Of a DNA stretch of 64,000 nt, positions 39,462 through 48,529 are shown piece by piece. The notes below the pieces were generated by a model. It saw only the letters and a list, made by a program, of their open reading frames with translations, did no database searches and had not been told where the DNA came from. The translations under genes were made by a program, and so were the position numbers. The stretch comes from Enterococcus innesii (GTDB lineage: Bacteria > Bacillota > Bacilli > Lactobacillales > Enterococcaceae), in NCBI GenBank assembly GCA_018982785.1, contig JAHHEN010000003.1, positions 1 through 64,000 on the forward strand, given 5' to 3'. The stretch's first letter is position 1, and each line of letters opens with the position of its first letter.

Positions 39462-39494
39462 AAAAAGACCATCGAACGGATCGATGGTCTTTTT
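39462..39494. terminator. Bidirectional terminator between menG and the ABC operon
   Basis: Fourteen-base perfect arms AAAAAGACCATCGA/TCGATGGTCTTTTT between two convergent units. Confidence 0.93.
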
Positions 39495-39524
39495 GCGTTG
39501 AGCAATTCAGAAAGTTTCTACTAG

Positions 39525-41329
39525 TTATTTTTTCTTTGGTTCTAACACGATGTTGGTATACAGCCAGATGGTCACCATGTAATAAACGGCATAGAGCGCG
39601 ATAAAGATGCCAAAAGGTAGCCAGAGGTTATGATACGGATCGATCATCAACGTCGTGAACATTTGGAGACCGAACAAGACATGGATCATGCCTAAAATAC
39701 CGGGAACTAGGAACAAGACGCCGATTTCTTTACGAATCGATCCTTTCAGCAAGCTAGTTCGTGTACCGATTTTTTCAACATAGCGTAACGTTGAATGTCA
39801 CTGTTTGCACCAGAAAGAATTTTAAACATCAAGCAGCTAGCTAACATCGTTAAGAAGGCGATTCCTAAGAAGAAGCCCATGAACTCAAAGCCGGAAAAAA
39901 TACCGTTATAAGTATCATAGACAAATACTCGTTGAGTGAAATTCATATCCGGCGTTTCAGAAGAATTTGCTGTTTGATTTTCTTGAGCCAATTCATGCAA
40001 TGCCTCGTAGTTGGACTGAAAATCTTTGACTTGTATCATGCGTAAACTTGATTCAGGATCAGTCAAGCGATCAAAGTCTGCTTGTTCAACAATTTTAATT
40101 TCTTTACTACGTTGATCTGGGAGCAAATATTGACGTAACTGATCTTGTTGAGTAGGATCGGTTGCTAATTGTTCACCAGAAACCTTGGTGTAATGAACAT
40201 CAACACTGAGGTTGTCATAAACAGAGGTCAATAAGTTCGCATCATCAAATTCTTCTTTTACAAAGTAAATGCTATCACTACTTTCCTTCAACGTATAATT
40301 GACATCTGTGGTTGGCTTTAACGCAGTGATCTTTTCATCTGAAACGGCTTGTGCATTGTTTAAATATAAGTCGTAAGGGGCTGCTGTTTTTGCCATGATC
40401 GGAATTTGGTTTTTAAAGCCAAGACCTACAGTCAAAGCACCTAAGGCTAAAGCAAAGAGCATTGCCACCATTGAAAGCATCTGAGTATAATCACGAATTC
40501 GGAAGCTTAATTGGGAGAGCGTGAAATTGTTTAGTCGTTTTAATGCGATCCCATCCGATTTCTTCAAAAGACCTAAGATCGTGATTATCACTGATCGGAA
40601 AACAAGATAGGTACCCAAAACAATCGTTACGAGGGCGATGCCGATGCCAATCAATTGGAATTTTAACAAATCGCTCATCATATAATAGCCAATCGCCAAA
40701 GAGCAGATCCCTAACACTGTCTGCAAGAGCAATAAAATAGGCCGTTGTTTTGCCTGAGCAGGCGTGCTTGTTTCACGAAGCAATGCCAATATGGATTTTT
40801 TGGCAATGGCCCGTGCATTGAAAATAGCAGCAATCAAAAAGAGAACGGAGAAGAAAATGACGGTCACTACTAATGCTTGAGGACTAAATGCCGCATAATG
40901 ACTGATTTGCAAGTTCAATTGATTCACTAGTAAGGTATTCACGCCACTTGCCAAGCCAATCCCTAACAAAGAACCAACAGCAGTAGCTACGATTCCGACT
41001 AAGAAGGTTTCGATAAAAATCATCTGGGCGATTTTACGTCCCTTAGCACCAAGCATCATAAACATTGCATAGTCTTTTTGCCGCATTGCCATCAAAAATG
41101 AGTTGGCATACAAAATATAGGCAAAAGTGATGATTCCTAGTAATACAGACCCAAAGCGAAAGACGAAAACCACCATACTAATGATCGAGTTGCTTTTTAA
41201 AAAGGCTTCATTGCTGGCCATTGATTCGAACATATAGAAGATGGCTGAGGCCATGACTAAACCAGAAAAGAGGACGATATAATCCTTCAACCGGCCTTTG
41301 ATTCCGGTAAGTGATAATTTCCAAAGCAT
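39525..41329 (-). pseudogene. ABC transporter permease (FtsX/BceB-like), one frameshift
   Basis: The gene encodes a permease of the bacitracin-export/peptide-sensing type, 601 residues if the frame is restored. The first 520 residues have ten-helix FtsX topology with a large extracytoplasmic loop (about residues 300-450). Reading then breaks at the T6 run 39770-39775 (A6 on the coding strand). One more base changes LKKSVHELAC-stop into LKKIGTRTSLLKGS, which continues into the last two membrane helices ending 39525. As written it would appear as two proteins of 527 and 75 residues. It overlaps nothing and follows the ATPase gene by 13 bases. Confidence 0.88.
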
Positions 41330-41342
41330 GTGTTCTTCCTCC

Positions 41343-42095
41343 TTATTGTTCCAAGTTTCCTAGAATGACAAGGATCTTGCGATAAAATTCTTCGCGGCTT
41401 TGATCCTCTCGTTTAACTTCTTGGTGGATCTTTCCGTCTTTGATAAATAAAATACGTTGGCAATAGCTGGCGGAAAGAGGATCGTGGGTCACCAATAAAA
41501 TCGATACTTGGTCATTGGTATTCAAATCATCCATCATATTCAATAAATCTTTGGCGCTTTTTGAATCTAAGGCACCTGTGGGTTCGTCGGCAAAAAGAAT
41601 CGTTGGTTCTGTGATCAAGGCTCGAGCAGCTGCCACCCGTTGTTTTTGCCCACCGGAGATTGCTGCTGGATATTTGTCGAGAATATGGGTGATAGACAAA
41701 CGTTCTGCAACAAGTTTGATCCGTTGTTGGATCATTTTTGGTTTGACTCCTTGCAATGATAGGGGAACGGCAATGTTTTCTGACGCTGTTAAGTTTTCTA
41801 AAAGATTAAAATCTTGGAAGATGAACCCTATCTCGCGGCTGCGAAAATCTGCTAAGGCATCGCCTTTAAGTTTCGTGATATCGTTGTTGTTGATGCGGAT
41901 CGTACCGTTTGTTGGATGATCCAAGGTTGAGAGAATATTTAGTAGGGTAGATTTTCCTGAACCAGAAGCCCCCATGATTCCGATAAATTCGCCTTTTTCA
42001 ATATCAAAGCTGATGCCTTTTAAGGCTTCGGTTTGTTTTTCGTTGGCTTTTCCGTAAACTTTGGTCAGTTCATTTGCTTGAATAATTTTTTCCAT
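41343..42095 (-). CDS. ABC transporter ATP-binding protein (BceA-like)
   Basis: A 250-residue ATPase of the MacB/BceA type. Walker A is GASGSGKST (near 42), the signature is ISGGQKQR (near 147) and Walker B is ILFADEP (near 168), followed by the H-loop VTHD. Such ATPases pair with FtsX-like permeases in antimicrobial-peptide resistance or sensing. AAGGAG lies 12 bases before the ATG. It is the second gene of a three-gene unit (YxeA protein, ATPase, permease). No BceRS-type two-component system is adjacent. Confidence 0.94.
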   Translation of the reverse strand: MEKIIQANELTKVYGKANEKQTEALKGISFDIEKGEFIGIMGASGSGKSTLLNILSTLDHPTNGTIRINNNDITKLKGDALADFRSREIGFIFQDFNLLENLTASENIAVPLSLQGVKPKMIQQRIKLVAERLSITHILDKYPAAISGGQKQRVAAARALITEPTILFADEPTGALDSKSAKDLLNMMDDLNTNDQVSILLVTHDPLSASYCQRILFIKDGKIHQEVKREDQSREEFYRKILVILGNLEQ

Positions 42096-42102
42096 GATTG
42101 AG

Positions 42103-42465
42103 TTACGCTCCTTTTAATTGAGTTAATGCTTTCGCTGGAATATCTTTTTCTTTGACCTCTTCATAGCTAGTCACGCCTTTTTTCTCATTCCAAGTAAGTT
42201 TTAGATAGGCTTCTTTACGCAAAGGACGCTCTTGGAAGCCATTGAAATCAAGGGTTTTGCTTTTCCCATTTTCGTCATATCCAGGCAATTCATAGTGGTA
42301 TTGGGTAAAGACATTACCGTTGTCATCTTTAGAAGTCGTTTTTTCACCATCTGTCGTGATTTGAACATAATAGCTATCGCCTCCCATGATGACTGATTCA
42401 GCAATTTGCAATGCACCGAATCCAACAAGTACGACAACTGCCAGTCCAATCAAAAATTTTTTCAT
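42103..42465 (-). CDS. YxeA-family secreted protein
   Basis: A 120-residue protein with one N-terminal membrane/signal segment (about 4-22) and a small domain with YYVQITTDGE, YELPGYDENGK and YLKLTWNEKKGVTSYEEV, the YxeA (DUF1093) pattern. Its function is not known. In Firmicutes it is often found with Bce-like ABC genes, as here. ATG 42465 is preferred over a TTG one codon earlier because GAGGTGA is seven bases upstream. Confidence 0.82.
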   Translation of the reverse strand: MKKFLIGLAVVVLVGFGALQIAESVIMGGDSYYVQITTDGEKTTSKDDNGNVFTQYHYELPGYDENGKSKTLDFNGFQERPLRKEAYLKLTWNEKKGVTSYEEVKEKDIPAKALTQLKGA

Positions 42466-42573
42466 CAATAAGTCACCTCGTTTTTTATTATGATGAAAGT
42501 ATAACGCTAGTTTTCTGAAAAGTAGTGTGAAAAATCTATCAATAAACTTTCAATTTTGTCACGACGAACGAAC

Positions 42574-42618
42574 AAAAAACGTTTCTGAATTGTGGGGTTC
42601 ACAAAGCAGAAACGTTTT
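42574..42618 (-). terminator. Terminator downstream of the DUF1576 pair
   Basis: Twelve-base arms AAAACGTTTCTG/CAGAAACGTTTT with a 19-base loop and a T6 run on the minus strand. Confidence 0.8.
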
Positions 42619-42632
42619 ATGCTAATTGCTCT

Positions 42633-42983
42633 TCAATTGTATTTTTTGCGAAACAGTTCAACGACTAAGTGTCCCTCATCATACATTATGGCGGCTTCAT
42701 CGATCATCAAACCCAGTAAATAGTAGTCTTTTTCTTCATGGATCGTTTGGTGACCGCCTAATAATTCAACATAATAGTTTTCTAAAGTACTGTCTCTTGG
42801 GGTATTTAGCATTTCGATAAAATGTTCTAAATCAGAGGGCTGTTCTGGGAAAGGACCTTCGACGACTGCTTTGAACCCCTCTGCTTCAAAGGCCATCTCA
42901 CTTGTTATCTTTTGACAGTCATGGGACAAAAAGTAGGTGACCACTTCATCGACGATTCGTCGTGCCCGTTCTTTTTCAATCAT
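42633..42983 (-). CDS. Small acidic cytoplasmic protein coupled to the DUF1576 gene, unknown function
   Basis: A 116-residue soluble protein with no recognisable motif. Segments include VVTYFLSHDCQK and LGLMIDEAAIMYDEGHLVVELF. I recognise no family with certainty. ATG 42983 is chosen because GGAG lies about five bases upstream and because it overlaps the stop codon of the membrane protein gene (ATGATTGA), a typical coupling arrangement. A longer start at 43016 lacks a ribosome site. Confidence 0.65.
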   Translation of the reverse strand: MIEKERARRIVDEVVTYFLSHDCQKITSEMAFEAEGFKAVVEGPFPEQPSDLEHFIEMLNTPRDSTLENYYVELLGGHQTIHEEKDYYLLGLMIDEAAIMYDEGHLVVELFRKKYN

Positions 42984-44280
42984 TTTTTCTCCGCCTTCTG
43001 ATTTGTTGGTATTCATCTAACAATGGTACCATTGCTGCTGCTACAAATCCACTGGAAAAACCATTATTGTATAAGTTCAATCCACCGTGTAAATAGGTGA
43101 TGTTGGTGACTAGCGCTGCATGGACGATTCCAGCTAAGACACCAGCTATCGGACCATAGTAACCACTGATAGGAGCCAGACTTGTGCCGAAGATCGCTGT
43201 TAATAATAAGCTGAAGGTCGATATATCAGATGTCAAACCGACTTTGGTTGCTAAAACTACACCGATCATGACAGGTAAACTATTTTTCCAGTGATTCCCA
43301 AAGGCACTGAAGCCGATCACGGTCAGCACTGCCCCTAATAGGGGACCAGAAAGTTCGCCTTGGAGCAGAAAAACAAAGACTAGCATCAAGAGCCCCATCA
43401 TTGCCATGTTCATCATGGTGACGCCAAGAGAAAAAATCGTGACATAATCAGTCATTAGTTTCCCTGATGTTTTGAAGAGGTCTCTTAAGCCTTTGAGAGA
43501 TCGGTGGTTTAAAAAATAACCGATAAGAAACAAGGAGAAACAAAGGATGAGCAAGAAAGCCGTCAAGTAATAGTGGTATTCAGTCGTCAATTGTTTGTTT
43601 GAATAGACCTCCATATCGAACAAGCGTAAAAAACTAGTGAAAAACATGGTAATAATTCCAGTGGCAAACCCAATATTGTACAAAGAAAATCCTTGATGGA
43701 ATTGCAAAAATTGTGCTGCCAGAGGTGGCAATGTTAAGCCAATCAAAACGCCAATCCCATAACCTAGTGCGATTCCTAGAGGCAAAGGTATTCCTAAGCC
43801 AAATGCTAAGTAACTAATGACTGGCGAGGCTGCACTGCCAAATAAAGCAACCAGTGAATATTGGGTAGAAGGACGCTGCTGTATGTAAGAATATAAGTAG
43901 ACACCCAAGGGAATGGGGATCGAGTTAAAGAGGTTTTTTCCGAAAAAAGAAAAGCCGGATATGGTGAAGAAAGCAGCGATCATCGGACCACTAATAATGG
44001 TTCCTTGCTTTTTAGCCAATAGGATACTGATCAAGGTCAATAAGCCGCTATTTAAAAAGGCGCTTCCAAGATTGCCGACTGCAAAATAATCTGAAATTAA
44101 ATTGCTAGGGGCATTCAAAATGGCCAACGATCCTTGCCACAACGCTTGGGGAGGCGAGGCGAATAAGCCAATAAGAATCAAGGCGATGCTATACGCCAAA
44201 AGCAAGCGCTGGGTTAAGAGCTGCGAAATGGGTGCAAAAGGTTTCGATTTTGTTTGTAAGAAAATTCGTTTGTCTGACAT
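42976..44280 (-). CDS. DUF1576-type polytopic membrane protein
   Basis: A 434-residue protein with about twelve membrane helices in two similar halves, each with a NxGFxxG-like segment (LYNIGFATGI and LYNNGFSSGFVAA). This internal repeat and the length fit the DUF1576 family, whose substrate is unknown. The gene stands upstream of the acidic protein in one unit. The ribosome site GGAGCG precedes ATG 44280. Confidence 0.75.
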   Translation of the reverse strand: MSDKRIFLQTKSKPFAPISQLLTQRLLLAYSIALILIGLFASPPQALWQGSLAILNAPSNLISDYFAVGNLGSAFLNSGLLTLISILLAKKQGTIISGPMIAAFFTISGFSFFGKNLFNSIPIPLGVYLYSYIQQRPSTQYSLVALFGSAASPVISYLAFGLGIPLPLGIALGYGIGVLIGLTLPPLAAQFLQFHQGFSLYNIGFATGIITMFFTSFLRLFDMEVYSNKQLTTEYHYYLTAFLLILCFSLFLIGYFLNHRSLKGLRDLFKTSGKLMTDYVTIFSLGVTMMNMAMMGLLMLVFVFLLQGELSGPLLGAVLTVIGFSAFGNHWKNSLPVMIGVVLATKVGLTSDISTFSLLLTAIFGTSLAPISGYYGPIAGVLAGIVHAALVTNITYLHGGLNLYNNGFSSGFVAAAMVPLLDEYQQIRRRRKND

Positions 44281-44642
44281 AATTTCAATGAACGCTCCTT
44301 TTTTTCATAGTATCACATCTTTTCTCATCAAAGAAGGGTTTCCTGACAGTTTACGGCAGCCTCTTTTTTAAGGAAGATGAGAAGAAGAGTTTGAATAAAA
44401 GAAAAAATTAAGAATTTTTAGAGAAAAATAATAGCGATTTAGTAAGAATTCTAGCGGTTTTTTCAATATTTTCATTACCTAGTGAAATTATTGACAGAAA
44501 GAATTTTGCGAAAATTGTTATAATTTAGTTAATCTCGTTCAGATTTTCTAATAAAAAAGCCATTTTAAGATAAAAAAAACTGTTTGCTTGGTTTTTTTAT
44601 CAGTGAATCATAAATGAGGGGATTTAAATAAGGAGGAAGAGT
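44281..44642. other. Leader and promoter region of the oppA-like gene
   Basis: An extended -10 (TGTTATAAT near 44520) is visible, with TTGACA 22 bases further upstream, too far for a standard pair. The leader is about 110 bases and ends in AAGGAGGAAGAG. I see no gene. Confidence 0.5.
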
Positions 44643-46436
44643 ATGAAGAAAACGAAGTTTGGCATGATCACTTTATTGGCAGCGCTTGTTTTAGGTGCGT
44701 GCGGACAAAGTAACGAAGGTGGGACAGGATCCACAGATACAGGAGAGTCGTCATCAGACGCGGCAGCATCAGATATCGGCACCTTACCGTTAGCGGTAGT
44801 CAATGATGATGAAGTGATTGAAGGTGGCGTTCTAGACGTTGCTGTTGTAATGGACACCCAGTTCCAAGGATTATTCCAATGGGAGTTCTATCAGGATGCC
44901 TATGACCGTGACTTTATGTTGCCAAGTCATGAATATCTATTCTTACAAGATGAGGACTTCAAGATTATTGATGGAGGACCTGCAGACTTAGACTTGGATG
45001 TCGAAAACAATAAAGCGACGATCACATTACGTGATGAACTAAAATGGTCAGACGGGGTAGATGTCACAGCCGAAGACGTTATTTTCTCTTATGAAGTCAT
45101 TGGTCATCAAGATTATGATGGCGTTCGTTACGATAATACCTTTACGAATATTGTCGGAATGGAAGAATACCATAGCGGAGAAGCAGATACCATCTCGGGA
45201 ATTACAGCAGTCAGTGATAAAGTTGTTGAAATTGAATTTAAAGAAATGCATCCTGGTATGCAACAATCTGGTGGAGCAGTCTGGAATTCTGCACTAGCAA
45301 AACATACATTTGAAGGTATTGAAGTAGCAGATATGCCTTCTAGTGATCCTGTACGAACGAATCCAGTTGGTTTTGGTCCTTACAAAATGAGTAATATTGT
45401 ACCTGGTGAAACCGTAGAGTATGTTCCAAATGAACATTATTATGGCGGAACACCAACATTAGAAAAAATTGTGATGCGCAATGTACCATCTGCATCAATC
45501 AATGAAGCCCTAAATGCAAAACAATATGATTTAGTATTGAAAATGCCAACAGATACCTTCGATACGTATCAAGATATGGATGGCTACCAAATGTTAGGTC
45601 GTCCAGAACAATCCTATACGTATCTTGGTTTTAATTTAGGAACATGGAATGACGAAACAAATAGTGTTGATTTTGATCCAAACGCAAAAATGGCCAACAA
45701 AGCATTGCGTCAAGCAATGGGCTATGCCATCGATAATGATGCGATTGGTGAGCGTTTCTACCATGGCTTGCGTTCAAATGGTACAACATTGATCCCGCCA
45801 GTTTATGGTAGTTTGCACGACTCAGAACTGGAAGGCTACCACTTAGATATGGATAAAGCAAATCAACTCTTAGATGATGCTGGCTTTATTGATGTGGATG
45901 GCGATGGCTTCCGTGAAGATCCAGATGGCAATAAATTGACCATTAATTTTGCTTCAATGTCGGGTGGAGAAGTGGCGCAACCATTGGCAGACTACTATGT
46001 TCAGCAATGGCAAGAAATCGGTTTGGATGTTCAATACTCAACAGGACGTTTGATTGACTTCCAAGCATTCTACGACAAACTGAAAAATGATGATCCAGAT
46101 ATCGATGTTTTCCAAGCTGCTTGGTCTACTGGTTCTGATCCATCACCAACTAGCTTATGGGGACCAAACTCAGCCTTTAACTATACTCGTTACGAATCTG
46201 AACGTAATACAGAGTTGTTAGCTGCTATCGATTCAAATGATTCATTCGATGAAGAAAAACGTAAAGAAGCATTTGACGCGTGGCAAGAATATGCATTTGA
46301 AGAAGCATTTGCTATTCCAACCTTGTACCGTAACCAAGTATTGCCGATCTCTGATCGGGTCGCAAACTTCACTTGGGCATATGATCCAGATCATAACCCA
46401 TGGGCGACTATTGGGGTTACTTCAGAATCTCGTTAA
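44643..46436 (+). CDS. Oligopeptide-binding lipoprotein (OppA-type, SBP family 5), orphan
   Basis: A 597-residue extracellular lipoprotein that should deliver peptides to an Opp-type ABC importer. The lipobox is LVLGAC (Cys at residue 20). Family 5 features follow: LRDELKWSDGVDVTAEDV (near 130), NPVGFGPYKM (near 240) and LRQAMGYAIDNDAI (near 355). An acidic Asp/Glu/Ser linker follows the Cys. No permease or ATPase gene is adjacent, so it is orphan. An Rgg regulator and a 16-codon peptide gene lie next to it. Pheromone-binding relatives PrgZ and TraC are also orphan OppA proteins that feed the host Opp system. Confidence 0.9.
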   Translation: MKKTKFGMITLLAALVLGACGQSNEGGTGSTDTGESSSDAAASDIGTLPLAVVNDDEVIEGGVLDVAVVMDTQFQGLFQWEFYQDAYDRDFMLPSHEYLFLQDEDFKIIDGGPADLDLDVENNKATITLRDELKWSDGVDVTAEDVIFSYEVIGHQDYDGVRYDNTFTNIVGMEEYHSGEADTISGITAVSDKVVEIEFKEMHPGMQQSGGAVWNSALAKHTFEGIEVADMPSSDPVRTNPVGFGPYKMSNIVPGETVEYVPNEHYYGGTPTLEKIVMRNVPSASINEALNAKQYDLVLKMPTDTFDTYQDMDGYQMLGRPEQSYTYLGFNLGTWNDETNSVDFDPNAKMANKALRQAMGYAIDNDAIGERFYHGLRSNGTTLIPPVYGSLHDSELEGYHLDMDKANQLLDDAGFIDVDGDGFREDPDGNKLTINFASMSGGEVAQPLADYYVQQWQEIGLDVQYSTGRLIDFQAFYDKLKNDDPDIDVFQAAWSTGSDPSPTSLWGPNSAFNYTRYESERNTELLAAIDSNDSFDEEKRKEAFDAWQEYAFEEAFAIPTLYRNQVLPISDRVANFTWAYDPDHNPWATIGVTSESR

Positions 46437-46500
46437 TCGGGAAACTAAACCATAAGAATAGTCGCAGACTCTGTTTTCTGACAGACGGACCCTTACCAGT

Positions 46501-46533
46501 ACCAGTTAGGCCTATGGGCCTAACTGGTTTTTT
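46501..46533 (+). terminator. Terminator of the oppA-like gene
   Basis: Twelve-base perfect arms ACCAGTTAGGCC/GGCCTAACTGGT with T6. Confidence 0.95.
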
Positions 46534-46618
46534 GTGTAGAAGTATAGAGTATGCTTGTCTGAAAAAACGTCCCTTAGATGGCAGACAGGGAGTATAGGAA
46601 AGCACGAAGCGCTGAAAA

Positions 46619-47482
46619 CTAAATGGAGATGCTCGTCACAGCATAAATCAGATTTTTTAAATCGATGTTATGATTTTGATACCCGGCTTGTTCGATAACG
46701 ATTAAGCTGTTTCGCAACACTTCTTTGTTTAATTGAGAAGATTGTAAGTACGAATAAATCTCTTGATACAACACTTGATGGATTTTTAAATAAAAATAAA
46801 GCGGTGTATTAGGCAAGGGATGAGACAAGAGCAGAAACTTGTTAAGCAAGTAGGAATCCTTATTCTCGCTGGCGAATGCACAGCCGTTTAAGATCACGAC
46901 ACTTACCAGATTTGCATAAAAGGGATCATTGGCATAGCGAAGAATTTTTTTGATTCCATGGTCTAAATAATAGCTGATGGTTTCTTGGTCAAAAATAAAT
47001 AACAAATTGGAGAACAGATTCAGTTCAAAGCGTCCCCATGTTTCGATATAGAACAAATATTGCTTCACTAATTCAACTTCTTTCGAATACGCTTGCTGAT
47101 TCTTAAGAAATGATTCTCGATTGAGCAGTAACAGGCCTTGGATATACAAAGAATAATAAAAAAAATTTTGTGTCTCAAAGTAACGTTCTTCTAGGCTCGT
47201 CAAGTATTCAAGGGTGAGTGTTCTGTCATAATAACGGGTATAGAAGTCTTGTACGAGTTGTCGTTTTTGATCCGTGGCTTCGCTGTCAAGAAAAAGACTA
47301 AACTCATGAACTGTGATATTCATCTTGTCTAAATAATCAAACAGGGTTTGTGAAGAGAGGTTTGTTTTACGATTTTCGAAAGAGGAAAGGGTGGTACGTG
47401 AGGAAATACCTTCGGCGAGTTTGGCTTGCGAGATTTTGCGATCCGTACGCAGTTTCTTGATTAAAGAGCCTTGCTGTTTCAT
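46619..47482 (-). CDS. Rgg-family transcriptional regulator (Rgg-2)
   Basis: A 287-residue regulator with an N-terminal helix-turn-helix (about 5-60; SLIKKLRTDRKISQAKLAEG then SRTTLSSFENRKTN) and an all-helical C-terminal region of about 220 residues rich in Tyr/Phe/Leu. Length and layout fit the Rgg/PrgX/PlcR peptide-binding group. ATG 47482 is chosen because AAGGAGG is six bases upstream; earlier in-frame starts lack it. It is divergent from a 16-codon peptide gene with a palindrome between them, and convergent with the peptide-binding lipoprotein. Confidence 0.88.
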   Translation of the reverse strand: MKQQGSLIKKLRTDRKISQAKLAEGISSRTTLSSFENRKTNLSSQTLFDYLDKMNITVHEFSLFLDSEATDQKRQLVQDFYTRYYDRTLTLEYLTSLEERYFETQNFFYYSLYIQGLLLLNRESFLKNQQAYSKEVELVKQYLFYIETWGRFELNLFSNLLFIFDQETISYYLDHGIKKILRYANDPFYANLVSVVILNGCAFASENKDSYLLNKFLLLSHPLPNTPLYFYLKIHQVLYQEIYSYLQSSQLNKEVLRNSLIVIEQAGYQNHNIDLKNLIYAVTSISI

Positions 47483-47528
47483 GGGGGACCTCCTTAATTG
47501 TGACGCATTTCTGAACAATGTGATTTTA

Positions 47529-47540
47529 ATAACATGTTAT
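47529..47540. promoter_or_regulatory. Palindrome in the rgg-2/peptide divergent region
   Basis: ATAACATGTTAT is a perfect 12-bp palindrome four bases upstream of a TATAAT (47545-47550) that lacks a -35. It sits where an activator would bind to drive the peptide gene. Confidence 0.55.
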
Positions 47541-47544
47541 CAAA

Positions 47545-47550
47545 TATAAT
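47545..47550 (+). promoter_or_regulatory. -10 box of the short peptide gene
   Basis: A consensus TATAAT 35 bases before the peptide ATG. The -35 position is occupied by AT-rich sequence just left of the palindrome and shows no match. Confidence 0.6.
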
Positions 47551-47584
47551 AGGGTATAGCAAATAATAAAGGAGGTCGTTTTTC

Positions 47585-47635
47585 ATGGAATTTGAACCAT
47601 TTGGTCCTTGGGAAATCAACCCATTTAAAAACTAG
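47585..47635 (+). CDS. Short peptide gene divergent from Rgg-2, candidate signalling peptide
   Basis: A 16-codon gene reads MEFEPFGPWEINPFKN and stops. It has a strong ribosome site (AAAGGAGG at 47568-47575, nine bases before ATG), a consensus -10 and an operator-like palindrome, so it is very likely translated. The peptide is aromatic- and proline-rich and not hydrophobic enough for a signal sequence. Its divergent position from an Rgg gene is the usual place for Rgg ligand peptides. A hairpin (47658-47679) follows the stop. I know of no named peptide like it. It could act intracellularly, or be exported and re-imported through the adjacent binding protein. Confidence 0.6.
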   Translation: MEFEPFGPWEINPFKN

Positions 47636-48089
47636 TACAGGCTTTCATTTAGATACTTGTCATTGAATAATCAGTGACAGATTGATGAATGAAATTTCGT
47701 TTAGCTCCTGCTTTTTTCGCGGCGAACTGCGAACATTCTAAGCAGGAAAGAGAAGATCTTGAAGAATCGAAAGGTTATTTGATTGATTCCCCCACTCAAA
47801 GAGACCTTTTCGTTTGTGGAAGTCATGAAACGCATGAATCGCGCAAGGTGGTCAGTCCCATTGAATGTCTGTCATGCACCAGACCTTCCCCAATTTTCTG
47901 ATTCTTTGTGATTGATCGTCTTTCAAGTATCATACTTCCAGCTATGACCGTAATGCACGAAGATTACGGTTTTTTTTGCAGTTTTATTGTGCTACACAGT
48001 AAACCGTGCGCTTCAAGTGAACAAAAAGACTAAAACTACACAAAAAATTCAGTAGAGAAGATGTTGTAAAAAAGTCAAAAACAAAAAAA
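47636..48089. other. Non-coding region between the peptide gene and the beta-glucoside operon
   Basis: A hairpin with nine-base arms (47658-47679, TGTCATTGA/TCAGTGACA, one G-U) lies just after the peptide stop. A frame of 70 codons at 47689 has no ribosome site and I do not accept it. The stretch ends in a good terminator at 47948-47978, so the peptide transcript may carry about 340 bases of untranslated RNA. Confidence 0.5.
47948..47978 (+). terminator. Terminator downstream of the peptide gene region
   Basis: CCGTAAT/ATTACGG arms followed by a long T run. Confidence 0.85.
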
Positions 48090-48103
48090 GAAAAACGTTT
48101 GCA
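48090..48103 (-). promoter_or_regulatory. cre-like site (CcpA) before the beta-glucoside promoter
   Basis: On the minus strand TGCAAACGTTTTTC matches the catabolite-response consensus in its TGnAAnCG core. It lies ten bases upstream of the -35 box, as expected for carbon control of a beta-glucoside operon. Confidence 0.55.
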
Positions 48104-48112
48104 AAAAAAGTG

Positions 48113-48141
48113 TTGACATTTTTTCTCAGAATGAGTACTAT
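48113..48141 (+). promoter_or_regulatory. Promoter of the beta-glucoside operon
   Basis: TTGACA, 17 bases, TACTAT. Confidence 0.85.
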
Positions 48142-48175
48142 TATCTCAACAGAACACGAGAGTGTTCTCATTACT

Positions 48176-48204
48176 GGATTCGTTACTGTTCGGCAGGCAA
48201 GACC
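48176..48204 (+). promoter_or_regulatory. RAT antiterminator site 1
   Basis: A 29-base LicT/BglG-type RNA target starting GGATTCGTTACTGTTCGG and ending GGCAAGACC. Its last six bases form the start of the following terminator, so the two structures exclude one another. When LicT binds, transcription reads on into licT. Confidence 0.88.
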
Positions 48205-48277
48205 AGAGGAAAAAAGTGCGTTGATTACCCAAAATTTTCTTGGGTTGTACACTTTTTTGCTTTGGTCTTCTTTTTTT
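48199..48277 (+). terminator. LicT-controlled terminator 1
   Basis: A long stem pairing AAGACCA with TGGTCTT and AAAAAAGTG with CACTTTTTT around an inner ACCCAA/TTGGGT hairpin, followed by T7. Confidence 0.88.
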
Positions 48278-48529
48278 GCTCAATAATTTCTATTCGCTAA
48301 AAAAGAACCGGTTCCAAGGTAAGATCCAGTCATTGATCATCGAAGGAGGGGAGAAGAGGAGCGCCAATGAACTGCCAGCTAGGTTTGAATAATTTTTGCA
48401 TCATTGTATGGTACAGTTAGTATTCTTATCACTTAGGGGCAATTCAGAGAAAAAAATAAAAGACCTTCTGCATAGAAGACAAGCCATGTATGGTATTGAG
48501 CGGGCTATGCTGATCAAGGAGGATCGTTC
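48278..48529. other. Leader between terminator 1 and licT
   Basis: It holds a possible 17-codon leader frame (ATG 48367, MNCQLGLNNFCIIVWYS, with GAGGAG upstream) and a weak second promoter (TTGCAT 48396, 16 bases, TAGTAT 48418). Neither is certain. Confidence 0.35.

Noticed and set aside
47689..47901. 70-codon frame with several Cys after the short peptide gene
   Set aside because: No ribosome site within range and unlikely composition; treated as untranslated.
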